Counted from the stretch's first letter, positions 1-7,124 are shown. The stretch: 12,810 bases of DNA from Promethearchaeota archaeon (GCA_014729055.1 WJKO01000784.1:1-12810); one strand, 5' to 3'. A program made the numbers and translations. Notes: generated from the letters alone by a model not told the origin.

Positions 1-83
1 ATTTCTTGGATTATCGCAAAAGTCCCAAATTCAATTAAAAATAAGCAGTAAGAATTTTATTATTCTCTTTTTTCTATTCAATA

Positions 84-88
84 GAGGT
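84..88 (+). promoter_or_regulatory. Shine-Dalgarno site of hdrC
   Basis: GAGGT lies eight bases before the TTG at 97. This is the main reason for accepting a TTG start here, since no ATG lies nearby in frame before the first iron-sulfur motif. Confidence 0.6.
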
Positions 89-96
89 AAGAAAAT

Positions 97-690
97 TTGG
101 TTTCCAATTCTTCCGAAGTGGGTAAATGCGAAAAGGAAAATGATTTCACTAATTGTATTCCGGAAAAACTTATGAAAGCATTGCATCAGTGTATTGAATG
201 CGGAAAATGTGTAGGCACATGTACTGCTGCAAGAGTATCAGATTTCAATTCGCGTGAAATTGTTCAGAAGGTCTTAGATAAGGACGAAAGTGTGCTAACT
301 GATGAAAATTTATGGAAATGCTTTTTATGCCATTATTGTTGGATGGTCTGTCCAAAAAAAGATATGGATCTACCAGAACTTATCTTTAGGCTGCGGGAAA
401 TATCAATTGAAAAGGGATATGCTCCCAAGAAGTTATCAAAATTAACACACTGGTTAGATAGGTTTTTTAAAAATGGTAAAATAGCGGGACCAAATTTTGT
501 CTCAACTGAACGAGTTGAAAATTTGAAAGAAGTTGCAAAAGAACAAGATGTAGAAGTCTTAGCGGAGTATGTCAAGAAATTAGATGCCAACCCAGATAAT
601 GAAGAAGTTGATAAACAAGAAAAAGACGAAGAAAAAACATCTTCAGAAAACAAGCGGGATAAAACCAAACAATCGGAGGAAAACATATAA
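97..690 (+). CDS. hdrC: Heterodisulfide reductase subunit C (HdrC-like, two 4Fe-4S clusters)
   Basis: Small iron-sulfur electron carrier that passes electrons between HdrA and the catalytic HdrB subunit in the cytoplasmic Hdr complex. The 197-residue protein has two cluster motifs: C32-x2-C35-x2-C38-x3-C42 (CIECGKCVGTC) and C75-x2-C78-x2-C81-x3-C85-P (CFLCHYCWMVCP). This pair of motifs with a helical linker is the HdrC pattern. The start is TTG, supported by GAGGT eight bases upstream. Residues from about 160 to the end form a Lys/Glu-rich, low-complexity tail without cysteines, probably disordered and beyond the usual fold. The stop is one base before the hdrB start, so the two are surely co-transcribed. 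No hdrA or mvhD is visible; hdrA may lie to the left. GlpC- or LdpE-like ferredoxin domains are an alternative, but the hdrB neighbour favours HdrC. Confidence 0.88.
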   Translation: MVSNSSEVGKCEKENDFTNCIPEKLMKALHQCIECGKCVGTCTAARVSDFNSREIVQKVLDKDESVLTDENLWKCFLCHYCWMVCPKKDMDLPELIFRLREISIEKGYAPKKLSKLTHWLDRFFKNGKIAGPNFVSTERVENLKEVAKEQDVEVLAEYVKKLDANPDNEEVDKQEKDEEKTSSENKRDKTKQSEENI

Positions 691-691
691 G

Positions 692-1651
692 ATGGAAACT
701 AGCTGGTCGAAATTAAAAAATTGGGTTAATCAAGAGGAGATGTATGTTTTTTCGGGGTGCGTAGAGGAAAAGTATCCCGCAATTAAACAAGGATTACTCA
801 ATATCGGGGAATTGTTCGGTCACAAGATGCATACATACAGTAATCAATCATGCTGTTCTGGTCCTTTGACTAAAATGGGTTTGGGTAATAAACATTCGTT
901 AAGTTCATATACACAAGCAAATTTGGATCTCCGTAGATATAACGAACAAATTATGATTACGTCTTGTAATGGTTGTTATTCATATATGATTAAGTCGAAT
1001 CGCTTAAAGACGGATGTCGATTCATATATTAGCGATGATTCTGATAGTGCCAAAATTAATAATTTTCCTCTTTTACTACATTCTATTGAATATATCAGTA
1101 TGTGGGCTGAAGAGATAAGATTAAAGGTGAAATATCCAATTAAAGGTCTCAAATTTGTCTCACAATACGGTTGTCATTATTTAAATCAATACAAACTGTC
1201 CATGGAGCACTCATTTCGTAATTTATATGCCGAACACAAAAAGATAAAAGGATGGGCATATAATTCAATACCTACTTATTTAACTGATATTACAAGACCT
1301 ATGGGTGCTAAAATTGTGCCATATAGTGAATATACTTTATGTTGTGGTGGTTCAACACCTCAACGTCAAATAAATTTAGATACGGCAAAAAAAGTTGCTA
1401 TGAAAAAATTTGACAGTATTCATATAGCAGAACCCGATGCCATACTCACTATATGTCCGTTGTGTATGTATTTTATGGAAGATTGTCAACTATATCCTGA
1501 ATTAACTGAAAGGTATGATCGCAAAATTCCTATCATTCATATTAATGAATTGCTTAGTTTAATGTTAGGTAATGATCAGATCATAAATCAAATTATTAAA
1601 AGCCATAAAATAAACATCGAAGAATTTGTTGATACGATTATCATCGATTAA
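692..1651 (+). CDS. hdrB: Heterodisulfide reductase subunit B (HdrB-like, two CCG domains)
   Basis: Catalytic subunit that holds non-cubane 4Fe-4S clusters and reduces disulfides (CoM-S-S-CoB in methanogens; the substrate elsewhere is unknown). The 319-residue protein has two complete cysteine-rich CCG domains: C23, C54-C55, C92-x2-C95, then C161, C217-C218, C255-x2-C258. The CCSG and CCGG doublets and both CxxC partners are present, so both cluster sites look functional. I place the start at ATG 692, with CGGAGGA at 674-680. A frame open back to 584 would add 36 Lys-rich residues, but these lie inside hdrC in another frame and have no family counterpart. The start follows the hdrC stop directly. 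The gene is convergent with the transporter gene, whose end is 37 bases away. In an Asgard archaeon the complex may act with a hydrogenase in electron bifurcation; that role is inference. Confidence 0.9.
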   Translation: METSWSKLKNWVNQEEMYVFSGCVEEKYPAIKQGLLNIGELFGHKMHTYSNQSCCSGPLTKMGLGNKHSLSSYTQANLDLRRYNEQIMITSCNGCYSYMIKSNRLKTDVDSYISDDSDSAKINNFPLLLHSIEYISMWAEEIRLKVKYPIKGLKFVSQYGCHYLNQYKLSMEHSFRNLYAEHKKIKGWAYNSIPTYLTDITRPMGAKIVPYSEYTLCCGGSTPQRQINLDTAKKVAMKKFDSIHIAEPDAILTICPLCMYFMEDCQLYPELTERYDRKIPIIHINELLSLMLGNDQIINQIIKSHKINIEEFVDTIIID

Positions 1652-1688
1652 TCCATTCATTTGGATACATTTCGTAGTTGTAAAATTT

Positions 1689-3149
1689 TCAACTATCTCT
1701 ATTGACATTCTCTAATTTTTTTTGTACATCTTTTAGTCTTTTCCCATGAATCGGGAAAAATTTCAAACACAAGAGAACTATCAGAATTCCGCTAATCGTA
1801 CATACTACCATTAAAATCTTCAATCCTGCTATTAAACTTTCAGTTTCCAGCGTACTATTTGTTAAGTATTTATCCCACCCGTATCCACTTAGCACCGAAG
1901 AGATAACAACGAATACTAAGATTGTCGAATATCTGTTAATAAGTGCATTAATACCATAAAACGCGCCTGCTCTTCTTTTACCGGTCTTAACTTCATCTTC
2001 GTCAATAACGCTTGCGATAATTATATCTACGAAATACATAGCACCAGATAATCCAATACCAACAATAGCCATACATGGAATCGCAATATATGGTCTATCA
2101 TCTAAAAATGCAAACGGAATCACAGAAACGATCCAGATTGTGCATGAAATCATCAGTGCTTTCCTTGCACCATATTTTAAACCCAGTTTTCTCATAACCG
2201 GAAAGAACAGAAATGCCGATAAGAAAGCTGCAAATAGGAGTAAGGTAAGTAAAAACGAGTCTGCTTCTTTATCTATTCCTAATACATTTATTCCATAAAG
2301 TGGAATTATCGTTGTCAATAATTTGAATACATACCAAATGAATAAGTTACCAACCACAAAAATAATAAACGCTTTATTTTTTAGAGTTATCTTTAAAGAT
2401 TCTTTGATGCTTGGCATTTCATCGGGTTTGGTTAAAGATTCAGGATCTTCTTGAATCCCAAATAAAATGAAGATTGTACCAAAAATCACTACGAATACTG
2501 CGAGTAGCACTCCAACTTGTAGATACATTCCTTGAATATTTTTTATTGTTTCTTCGGACGCACCAGGACTGGGAGACATAGGTGTAATAATTAACGTTGG
2601 TATAACATTGCCGATTATGACACCTAGTATTGTGAGTAAATTCTTATACATATTTCCTTCAGCTCTTTGTTCTATCGTTTTAAACATCTCAGGAAATAAA
2701 GAAAGCTGATTTGCAGAGAAAACCGTGTATGTAAGGTCGTAAAGCATTATTGTTATAATCATATATGCAATTTTTTTCGCGTCTGAAACAGAGATCGAAA
2801 TGGTAAACAAGAATATATGAATCAATGCAAATGGAACTAAAACCACGATCAGCCAAAATCGTCTTCTTCCCCAACGAGTCTTTGTTCTATCGCTTATTGG
2901 ACCAATAAGAGGGTCATTAATCGAGTCCCAAATAGCAAAAACAAGGAATGCCCACATTAACGCGGTTGCTGAAACACCGATAACGCTATAATAATAGGTA
3001 AAAATGAGGAATAAAAACGCTTGATGACTCATTTGATCAGTGAATGCACCAAATCCAAACAAGACTTTTTTTCTCTTTTTTAACGGAGGATATAATTCGC
3101 TAGCGATTTTACTATCGTTTTCTTTTTTATTCGCAGTTTCTTCTGCCAT
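1689..3149 (-). CDS. MFS sugar/cation symporter, GPH (MelB-like) family
   Basis: A 486-residue, roughly 12-helix membrane transporter of the glycoside-pentoside-hexuronide:cation symporter type, expected to co-transport a sugar or related solute with Na+ or H+. The family signature is clear at residues 75-97: a D-S-I-N-D-P segment, then GPISDRTKTRWGRRR in the loop between helices 2 and 3. A charged, Lys-rich cytoplasmic N-terminus (1-29) precedes the first helix. I choose ATG 3149 because AGGTG (3164-3160) is ten bases away; a TTG two codons upstream (3155) is too close to that site. A TATA-like box at 3184-3194 would place transcription start near 3164. The GPH family also includes lipid transporters (MFSD2A-like), so the substrate cannot be named. 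The gene is convergent with hdrB. Confidence 0.82.
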   Translation of the reverse strand: MAEETANKKENDSKIASELYPPLKKRKKVLFGFGAFTDQMSHQAFLFLIFTYYYSVIGVSATALMWAFLVFAIWDSINDPLIGPISDRTKTRWGRRRFWLIVVLVPFALIHIFLFTISISVSDAKKIAYMIITIMLYDLTYTVFSANQLSLFPEMFKTIEQRAEGNMYKNLLTILGVIIGNVIPTLIITPMSPSPGASEETIKNIQGMYLQVGVLLAVFVVIFGTIFILFGIQEDPESLTKPDEMPSIKESLKITLKNKAFIIFVVGNLFIWYVFKLLTTIIPLYGINVLGIDKEADSFLLTLLLFAAFLSAFLFFPVMRKLGLKYGARKALMISCTIWIVSVIPFAFLDDRPYIAIPCMAIVGIGLSGAMYFVDIIIASVIDEDEVKTGKRRAGAFYGINALINRYSTILVFVVISSVLSGYGWDKYLTNSTLETESLIAGLKILMVVCTISGILIVLLCLKFFPIHGKRLKDVQKKLENVNRDS

Positions 3150-3183
3150 TAACAATCAACACCTAAATCTTCATATAAATTAT

Positions 3184-3194
3184 GCATTTATATG
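3184..3194 (-). promoter_or_regulatory. TATA box of the GPH transporter gene
   Basis: On the minus strand this reads CATATAAATGC. Counting about 25 bases downstream puts transcription start near 3164, giving a short leader that just includes the AGGTG ribosome site. A second TATA-like stretch (3172-3179) would leave almost no leader. Confidence 0.45.
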
Positions 3195-3236
3195 ATTTTC
3201 CTTTATTTCGGTCAATCCGCCTATTCGTATTGGGCT

Positions 3237-3539
3237 CTAATCCTTCGATTTCAGTAAATAGAGCAAATCGTAGAACCGCTTATATACAAAATCCTTGTCC
3301 GTTGTGGGGTCTGCTTTGGCATCTGCTGAACTGATATCGTTAAAAATATCTTCTATATTCGTATTCTCACGTATTTCTTCAGACTTTAGATTCCATTATT
3401 GCATCATTTTTTCTTTTAAAGCGTTCGCTGATACGCCGTTGGGCGCTTTCTCAATGAGAATGCAGGAAATTTCCCTAAGTAAATCTGATGCTTCTTCACT
3501 CATTGTAATTTCTCTATGATGATTTCTATTGTTCTTCAT
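3237..3539 (-). pseudogene. Small hypothetical gene broken by an in-frame TAA
   Basis: Minus-strand reading gives a start at ATG 3539 or, more likely, ATG 3503 (MSEEASDLLREIS...), then 34 further residues ending ...KEKMMQ, a TAA at 3398-3396, and 52 more open codons in the same frame (WNLKSEEIREN...LLYLLKSKD) up to TAG at 3239-3237. Both halves look like ordinary soluble helical protein: acidic/Lys-rich, hydrophobic residues at helix spacing. The second half has no ATG, GTG or well-placed TTG start. From ATG 3503, without the stop, the product would be about 88 residues. TAA is not a selenocysteine or pyrrolysine codon, so recoding is unlikely; a nonsense mutation or base-call error fits best. 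The 35-residue first half could still be made. I recognise no family. The plus-strand frame across 3295-3519 is its antisense shadow. Confidence 0.5.
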
Positions 3540-3563
3540 TGAGATATCACATATTTACACATT

Positions 3564-3616
3564 TTGCACGTGATAAGGCACACGATTTTCATTTTTACAT
3601 GATAAGAAACGTGCAA
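3564..3616 (-). terminator. Inverted repeat after a stop codon (possible terminator or operator)
   Basis: TTGCACGT at 3564-3571 is exactly complementary to ACGTGCAA at 3609-3616, with a 37-base loop. The second arm ends one base before the stop codon of the membrane protein gene (3617-3619, minus strand). The interior also carries two near-direct copies of A(C/T)GTGATAAG-like sequence (3569-3577 and 3598-3606). It could be a 3' RNA hairpin or a protein-binding site between this gene and the interrupted gene downstream. The loop is long for a classic terminator. Confidence 0.3.
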
Positions 3617-4183
3617 TTAAAAGATTTGGCTGAAATCTACATGATAAATACCAAAAACGATAATAATATTCAAGACAATTGTGCTTGAAATCATAATTAC
3701 AATCATAATTAATGGTTGGGGGTAATTGTAACCCTTTGTCCATCTTTCATCCATGAGAAAAAATGGTATGAATACTAAGAACATGCCAACGATTGCGGGA
3801 AAAAAGCTCAAATTTCGAGGAAACCATTTTTCAAATCCTTGTAGATACATTACACCTCCGATTACCAATATTGGGATATGAAGAGTGAGTCTCTCTACCA
3901 AAAGCCAACCTTTATTTTTTCTCCAGTATGGTCTTTTTTTGAAATTTTTGAAGAAATTATAATCCCAAACCGATGTTAGAATCATAACGGGCCAACACGT
4001 CATTACAATTTGATTAAAAATGTGGTTTTCAAAACTTAGAGTCATTGCCATAAATGTATGAAAATTAACAACTCGGCTGAGGTATAAACGCCTAAATTGT
4101 AATTCTTCTCTAAGTTTATCTTGTGTAAGCCAGACCCGAAATACCAAGATCAATCCCCCAAAAATTGATACCAGATAATTCAT
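3617..4183 (-). CDS. Hypothetical five-helix membrane protein
   Basis: I do not recognise this 188-residue protein. Hydrophobic stretches suggest about five membrane helices: residues 1-18, 56-73, 98-115, 124-143 and 156-180. Loops are rich in Arg, Lys, Trp and Tyr, notably 20-40 (many Arg/Gln) and 78-92 (KNFKKRPYWRKNKGW), which would be cytoplasmic by the positive-inside rule. There are no obvious catalytic motifs and only one cysteine (C63). The start at ATG 4183 is well supported by GGGAG at 4197-4193, nine bases away. It is divergent from the small gene at 4318 and followed on the same strand by the interrupted gene and the transporter, but gaps of about 80 bases or more argue against one tight operon. 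Confidence 0.7.
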   Translation of the reverse strand: MNYLVSIFGGLILVFRVWLTQDKLREELQFRRLYLSRVVNFHTFMAMTLSFENHIFNQIVMTCWPVMILTSVWDYNFFKNFKKRPYWRKNKGWLLVERLTLHIPILVIGGVMYLQGFEKWFPRNLSFFPAIVGMFLVFIPFFLMDERWTKGYNYPQPLIMIVIMISSTIVLNIIIVFGIYHVDFSQIF

Positions 4184-4274
4184 TTTCTATTTCTCCCAAA
4201 TCCGCATTTATAAAACAAAAGAGTCTGTTTTAATAGAAATGCTTTTTCTTTATTTTTTATAAAATAATGAGATA

Positions 4275-4284
4275 TTTATATAAT
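4275..4284 (+). promoter_or_regulatory. TATA box of the small membrane protein gene at 4318
   Basis: TTTATATAAT, expected to start transcription near 4305 and give a leader of about 13 bases before ATG 4318. The divergent gap 4184-4317 also holds A/T-rich candidates for the opposite strand (for example TTTATAAATG read from 4214 down). Confidence 0.45.
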
Positions 4285-4317
4285 CATTGATTTAAGTTAA
4301 TGCGTGATAGATGAAAT

Positions 4318-4548
4318 ATGACCTCTCGAAAAGTCTTGATAAAAGATATCCTCTCAATCCTATTAATGATAATAGGAATTGTCTTATTGATAGTGGGTTG
4401 GTTCTTTTTTGATAATATCGATATTGATCAAGGCGGAGTACTTGCAATTACGGGATGTTTTTCATTATTGATTGGAATCGCTACTATAACCTATAAGTAT
4501 AAACTTAGATTCAATTCAGAGGTGGAGCGGCTTTCAGAGCCAAAATGA
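4318..4548 (+). CDS. Small two-helix membrane protein, function unknown
   Basis: A 76-residue protein with two predicted membrane helices (about residues 10-31 and 39-61) joined by a short acidic loop (DNIDIDQGG), and a charged C-terminus (RFNSEVERLSEPK). Such hairpins are common among archaeal mini-membrane proteins and carry no functional signature. A TATA-like box at 4275-4284 supports expression from this start; the ribosome site is weak (GTGATAG upstream). An overlapping ATG at 4311 is in another frame and leads nowhere. The next gene starts about 75 bases further on the same strand, so co-transcription with the glycosyltransferase is possible. Confidence 0.6.
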   Translation: MTSRKVLIKDILSILLMIIGIVLLIVGWFFFDNIDIDQGGVLAITGCFSLLIGIATITYKYKLRFNSEVERLSEPK

Positions 4549-4582
4549 ACTTATTTAATAAGACCTATTAATGAGCAAATGA

Positions 4583-4606
4583 GTAAAATAAGTAAAATAA
4601 GTAAAT
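4583..4606 (+). repeat. Short tandem repeat, 9-base unit
   Basis: GTAAAATAA occurs twice (4583-4591, 4592-4600) followed by GTAAAT, directly before the glycosyltransferase start. It resembles the other short intergenic repeats of this window and probably arose by slippage. Confidence 0.6.
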
Positions 4607-4622
4607 GGTGTTGGGTGACATA

Positions 4623-5972
4623 ATGCCAGAAAAAATGAAAGGAACTCCTTATTTCAAAATAAAAGATGAGTTTCAGAAATTTATTACCTATATTCAGAGT
4701 AGTACTCTTATGAAGCTTGGTATTCTGTTCAATCTTATCTGGATAACCTTTACTCTATTTGCGTTCTTTTATGTTCTTGCTTTTGATAATCTTAGTAACA
4801 CTGTTTTTACCGAAGATTTTGAAGTTTTCTACACGGCAGGAATGTTAATTAGAACCAATATCGATGAACTTTATATGAGTTCTCTATACAATCTACCATA
4901 TCGTTACCTTCCTACCTTTGCATATTTCTATATACTGGTATCATATATTCCATTTAATTTTGCATATTTAGCGAATGTTGCATTTATGTTTGCTATCAAT
5001 TTTCTATCAACATTCATGATATATGAATTGTGTATGAGATTCTATTTAATGCCCAAAGATCCAAAGCTTACGCGAAAATTAATATTCCTCTTTTTTATGG
5101 CACCCGTGCAAGTTGTAAACTATATATTGGGACAGATCTCTCCTTTATTTATCTTCTTCTTGTTATTCTCGCTTATACTTATTGAGAATAGCGAAAAAAA
5201 AGTCTATAATATACCTCATTGTGATTTATATGGGGGAATACTACTTGGCTTGGCAATTACCCTTAAGCCTTTTGCGATTCTTGTTGTCCCATTCTTATTA
5301 GTGTTTAAGGGGTCCACGAAAGAAAATATAAATAGTCTTATACGAAATTTGGACTTTAAAAGAACGCTAAATAGATTTTTTGGTATCATAATCATTCTTA
5401 TCCCAAATCTATTCATATTCTTGAGAGATCAAAAACTATTACAAGAATTTATTGATATTAACTTTCATGAAACATTACAAAACCATCATAGTACGAGCTT
5501 AACACGATTGATAATAGATGTATTGAATTCTTTTCGATCTGAAGTCAATCAAGTATTGATTTTTATAGTGATAATATGTATTACTTTTTTCATCTCTTTT
5601 ACACGTTTTCTTATGAACCCAGATCGAGCGAATCGTATGGCTTATTATTTTCAGGAGGCTATGTTGCTCATGATGCTTTCATATATGGATTCATGGTTTT
5701 TATATTCTGTAATATGGTTGTCTGTATTAATACCAGTGTTGATGGACTTTGAATACACCTATGAAGAAGCTGGCGGTCGAAAAATCAAAATGGTAACTGC
5801 ATTACGTCGAATAGGTCGCCTTTTAAACATTTATTTTGCTATTCCTGTAATATTATATTATTTCGTCTTGGGATTCGACCCTTTATCTCCAGTATTTTTA
5901 TTATTATTCTATGTGCTTTACCAGTACATGATTTTTAAAAAATTATCTATTCGGAAGAAAGAGGTTCTTTAA
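4623..5972 (+). CDS. GT87-like (DUF2029) membrane glycosyltransferase, GT-C fold
   Basis: Polytopic membrane protein of 449 residues that probably transfers a sugar from a polyprenyl-phosphate donor to a lipid or glycan on the outer face of the membrane. Family-like features in order: first helix about 32-53; an acidic loop with D65 in TEDFEVFY, where GT-C enzymes carry their catalytic or metal Asp; YRYLPTFAY at 93-101; NYILGQISPL at 166-175; GGILLGLAITLKPFAIL at 204-220 with the K215-P pair; and a later NHHSTSLTRL segment. About ten helices follow the typical GT87 layout. ATG 4605 is also possible, but GGTG at 4607-4610 and GGGTGA at 4613-4618 favour ATG 4623. The 3' end overlaps the convergent Mut7-C gene by 26 bases. 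Acceptor and sugar cannot be told. Confidence 0.65.
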   Translation: MPEKMKGTPYFKIKDEFQKFITYIQSSTLMKLGILFNLIWITFTLFAFFYVLAFDNLSNTVFTEDFEVFYTAGMLIRTNIDELYMSSLYNLPYRYLPTFAYFYILVSYIPFNFAYLANVAFMFAINFLSTFMIYELCMRFYLMPKDPKLTRKLIFLFFMAPVQVVNYILGQISPLFIFFLLFSLILIENSEKKVYNIPHCDLYGGILLGLAITLKPFAILVVPFLLVFKGSTKENINSLIRNLDFKRTLNRFFGIIIILIPNLFIFLRDQKLLQEFIDINFHETLQNHHSTSLTRLIIDVLNSFRSEVNQVLIFIVIICITFFISFTRFLMNPDRANRMAYYFQEAMLLMMLSYMDSWFLYSVIWLSVLIPVLMDFEYTYEEAGGRKIKMVTALRRIGRLLNIYFAIPVILYYFVLGFDPLSPVFLLLFYVLYQYMIFKKLSIRKKEVL

Positions 5973-6519
5973 TCGCTTCGATCCTGTCTAAAATTTGTTC
6001 GAAGTGAGTTCCTTGCCAATATAGCTTGCCGCAGTCTTGATTTGTGCATTGCCAGAATTGATCTTGGTATTTATAGACTTTGCTCGGCACCTTCTGCTTA
6101 ACAGTGGTCTTATCCTTGATTAGTTTAAGCGGAGCGTTACAATTGGTACAACGGGCTATGTTTGCATTATATTTAGCACGAATATGAAATTTTGCATAGA
6201 TTTGTTTTAAACTCTTAACAAGTTTTCTTGTTCTCAGTAAGATTTGTGGTGTTATGATTTTATCATTTATCTCATACTTGGCATATTCTTCTTTGTTCTC
6301 AGCCATCCATTTTTCAAATTTTTCATCTATCTTCTTATACATTTCTTGATCTCGAGTAATTAAAATTCTATATTGTAGAAAACACTCGTCGATTAGACGA
6401 TCATCGGAAACAGGACTTTCGTATTTATCTTCATAATCTTTTGCATAAGTTGTATCATAACCGAGCATCCGTAACCATCGGCATATATCGCCGCACATTT
6501 CATCCGCTAAAAATCTCAA
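5947..6519 (-). CDS. Mut7-C PIN-like RNase domain with C-terminal zinc ribbon
   Basis: Predicted ribonuclease. From TTG 6519 the protein has 190 residues: MRFLADEMCG (1-10, acidic D6/E7), CRWLRMLGYDTTYA (13-26), acidic DDRLIDE (39-45) and RILITRD (51-57, D57) give the conserved order of the Mut7-C domain. The C-terminus carries the expected zinc ribbon C124-x2-C127...C158-x4-C163 and KLYWQGTHFEQI, the usual family ending. Residues about 62-120 are a Lys/Glu-rich helical insert, so the domain is longer than the usual bacterial/archaeal form. The frame stays open upstream to another TTG at 6573, but those 18 residues (repeating R-I-D-I) come from a 12-base repeat array and lack a good ribosome site; GGTGG lies just before TTG 6519. 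The gene follows the longin-like gene with a gap of about 99 bases on the same strand. Confidence 0.8.
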   Translation of the reverse strand: MRFLADEMCGDICRWLRMLGYDTTYAKDYEDKYESPVSDDRLIDECFLQYRILITRDQEMYKKIDEKFEKWMAENKEEYAKYEINDKIITPQILLRTRKLVKSLKQIYAKFHIRAKYNANIARCTNCNAPLKLIKDKTTVKQKVPSKVYKYQDQFWQCTNQDCGKLYWQGTHFEQILDRIEAIKEPLSSE

Positions 6520-6528
6520 AAAACCACC

Positions 6529-6590
6529 AATTCTAATATCAATTCTAATATCAATTCTAATAGCAATTCTCAAATCGCAATTCTCAAATA
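6529..6590. repeat. 12-base tandem repeat array at the 5' end of the Mut7-C gene
   Basis: Five imperfect copies of AATTCTAATATC occur at 6529, 6541, 6553, 6565 and, after a two-base offset, 6579. Because the unit is a multiple of three it stays in frame with the Mut7-C gene on the minus strand and encodes R-I-D-I units if translation begins at TTG 6573. It separates that gene from the longin-like gene. Confidence 0.75.
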
Positions 6591-6618
6591 TAATAACAAC
6601 AATAGCATGCTTTAAAAT

Positions 6619-7083
6619 TTAACGCCTTGTGAGTGAGCTAATTAAGTCATTTCTAATCGTTTTTAGCATTTTTTCTTTATCGTATTGCTGATAAGATGCT
6701 GATTTATTTAGTAATTGCTTAATCAACCTATGTTTTACTGCATTCTGACTTACATATTTCAATCGCTGTTCTATTAAACGGATTTTCAAAAATATTTCAG
6801 TTATATTTGTTTCGTTCTGTTCAAAAATCATACTCGTCATTAATAAATGTTCTCCGCCACGGGTATAGGGATCCCTAATCTTAAATATATAATTTGCCGT
6901 TACAATTCCTGCATAATAATGAAGGAAAAAGTCGCCTGCATCATGGAGATCCATTAACCTTGTGAGTTCTGGGACTTCATGTATATCTATATTATATTCT
7001 CCATCTAATTTGGAAAATAATACATTTGGCCCTATTTGATTGTCAAAATATGATATTGTCATATTATATGGTATATCAAGCAT
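6619..7083 (-). CDS. Longin-like small protein of the Asgard 'FDNxxGP' type (tentative)
   Basis: A soluble 154-residue protein. The N-terminus (MTISYFDNQIGPNVLFSK, about residues 8-25) has the strand-FD-x4-GP-strand pattern that I associate with longin/profilin-like domains, abundant in Asgard archaea beside small GTPases. Further strands (GDFFLHYYAG, TANYIFKIRDP, HLLMTSMIFEQ) and two C-terminal helices (about 90-115 and 118-150, basic end ...SLTRR) fit an alpha-beta-alpha sandwich. There is no enzymatic motif. ATG 7083 is preceded by GAGGA at 7091-7087, and a TATA-like TGGTATAAATTC at 7124-7113 would place transcription start near 7092. No GTPase or roadblock gene is in this window. The gene shares a strand with the Mut7-C nuclease downstream. 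The fold assignment rests on pattern only. Confidence 0.45.
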   Translation of the reverse strand: MLDIPYNMTISYFDNQIGPNVLFSKLDGEYNIDIHEVPELTRLMDLHDAGDFFLHYYAGIVTANYIFKIRDPYTRGGEHLLMTSMIFEQNETNITEIFLKIRLIEQRLKYVSQNAVKHRLIKQLLNKSASYQQYDKEKMLKTIRNDLISSLTRR

Positions 7084-7112
7084 AAATCCTCGAACAAAAT
7101 ATAGATAGAATT

Positions 7113-7124
7113 GAATTTATACCA
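7113..7124 (-). promoter_or_regulatory. TATA box of the longin-like gene
   Basis: Minus-strand reading TGGTATAAATTC, about 25 bases before a start site close to the gene's ribosome site. The opposite-strand gene may use GAATTAAAAA at 7161-7170. Confidence 0.45.

Noticed and set aside
584..691. Upstream extension of the hdrB frame by 36 Lys-rich codons
   Set aside because: It lies wholly inside hdrC in another frame, has no family counterpart, and ATG 692 has its own ribosome site.
3396..3398. Stop-codon recoding at the internal TAA
   Set aside because: Known archaeal recoding uses TGA (selenocysteine) or TAG (pyrrolysine); TAA is not used this way.
3295..3519. Plus-strand 74-codon ORF
   Set aside because: It is antisense to the interrupted minus-strand gene, whose translation looks far more like a real protein; no ribosome site precedes it.
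3540..3616. tRNA or small structured RNA suggested by the GC-richer CACGTG-containing stretch
   Set aside because: No cloverleaf arms, T-loop sequence or acceptor stem can be built; only one 8-base stem is visible.
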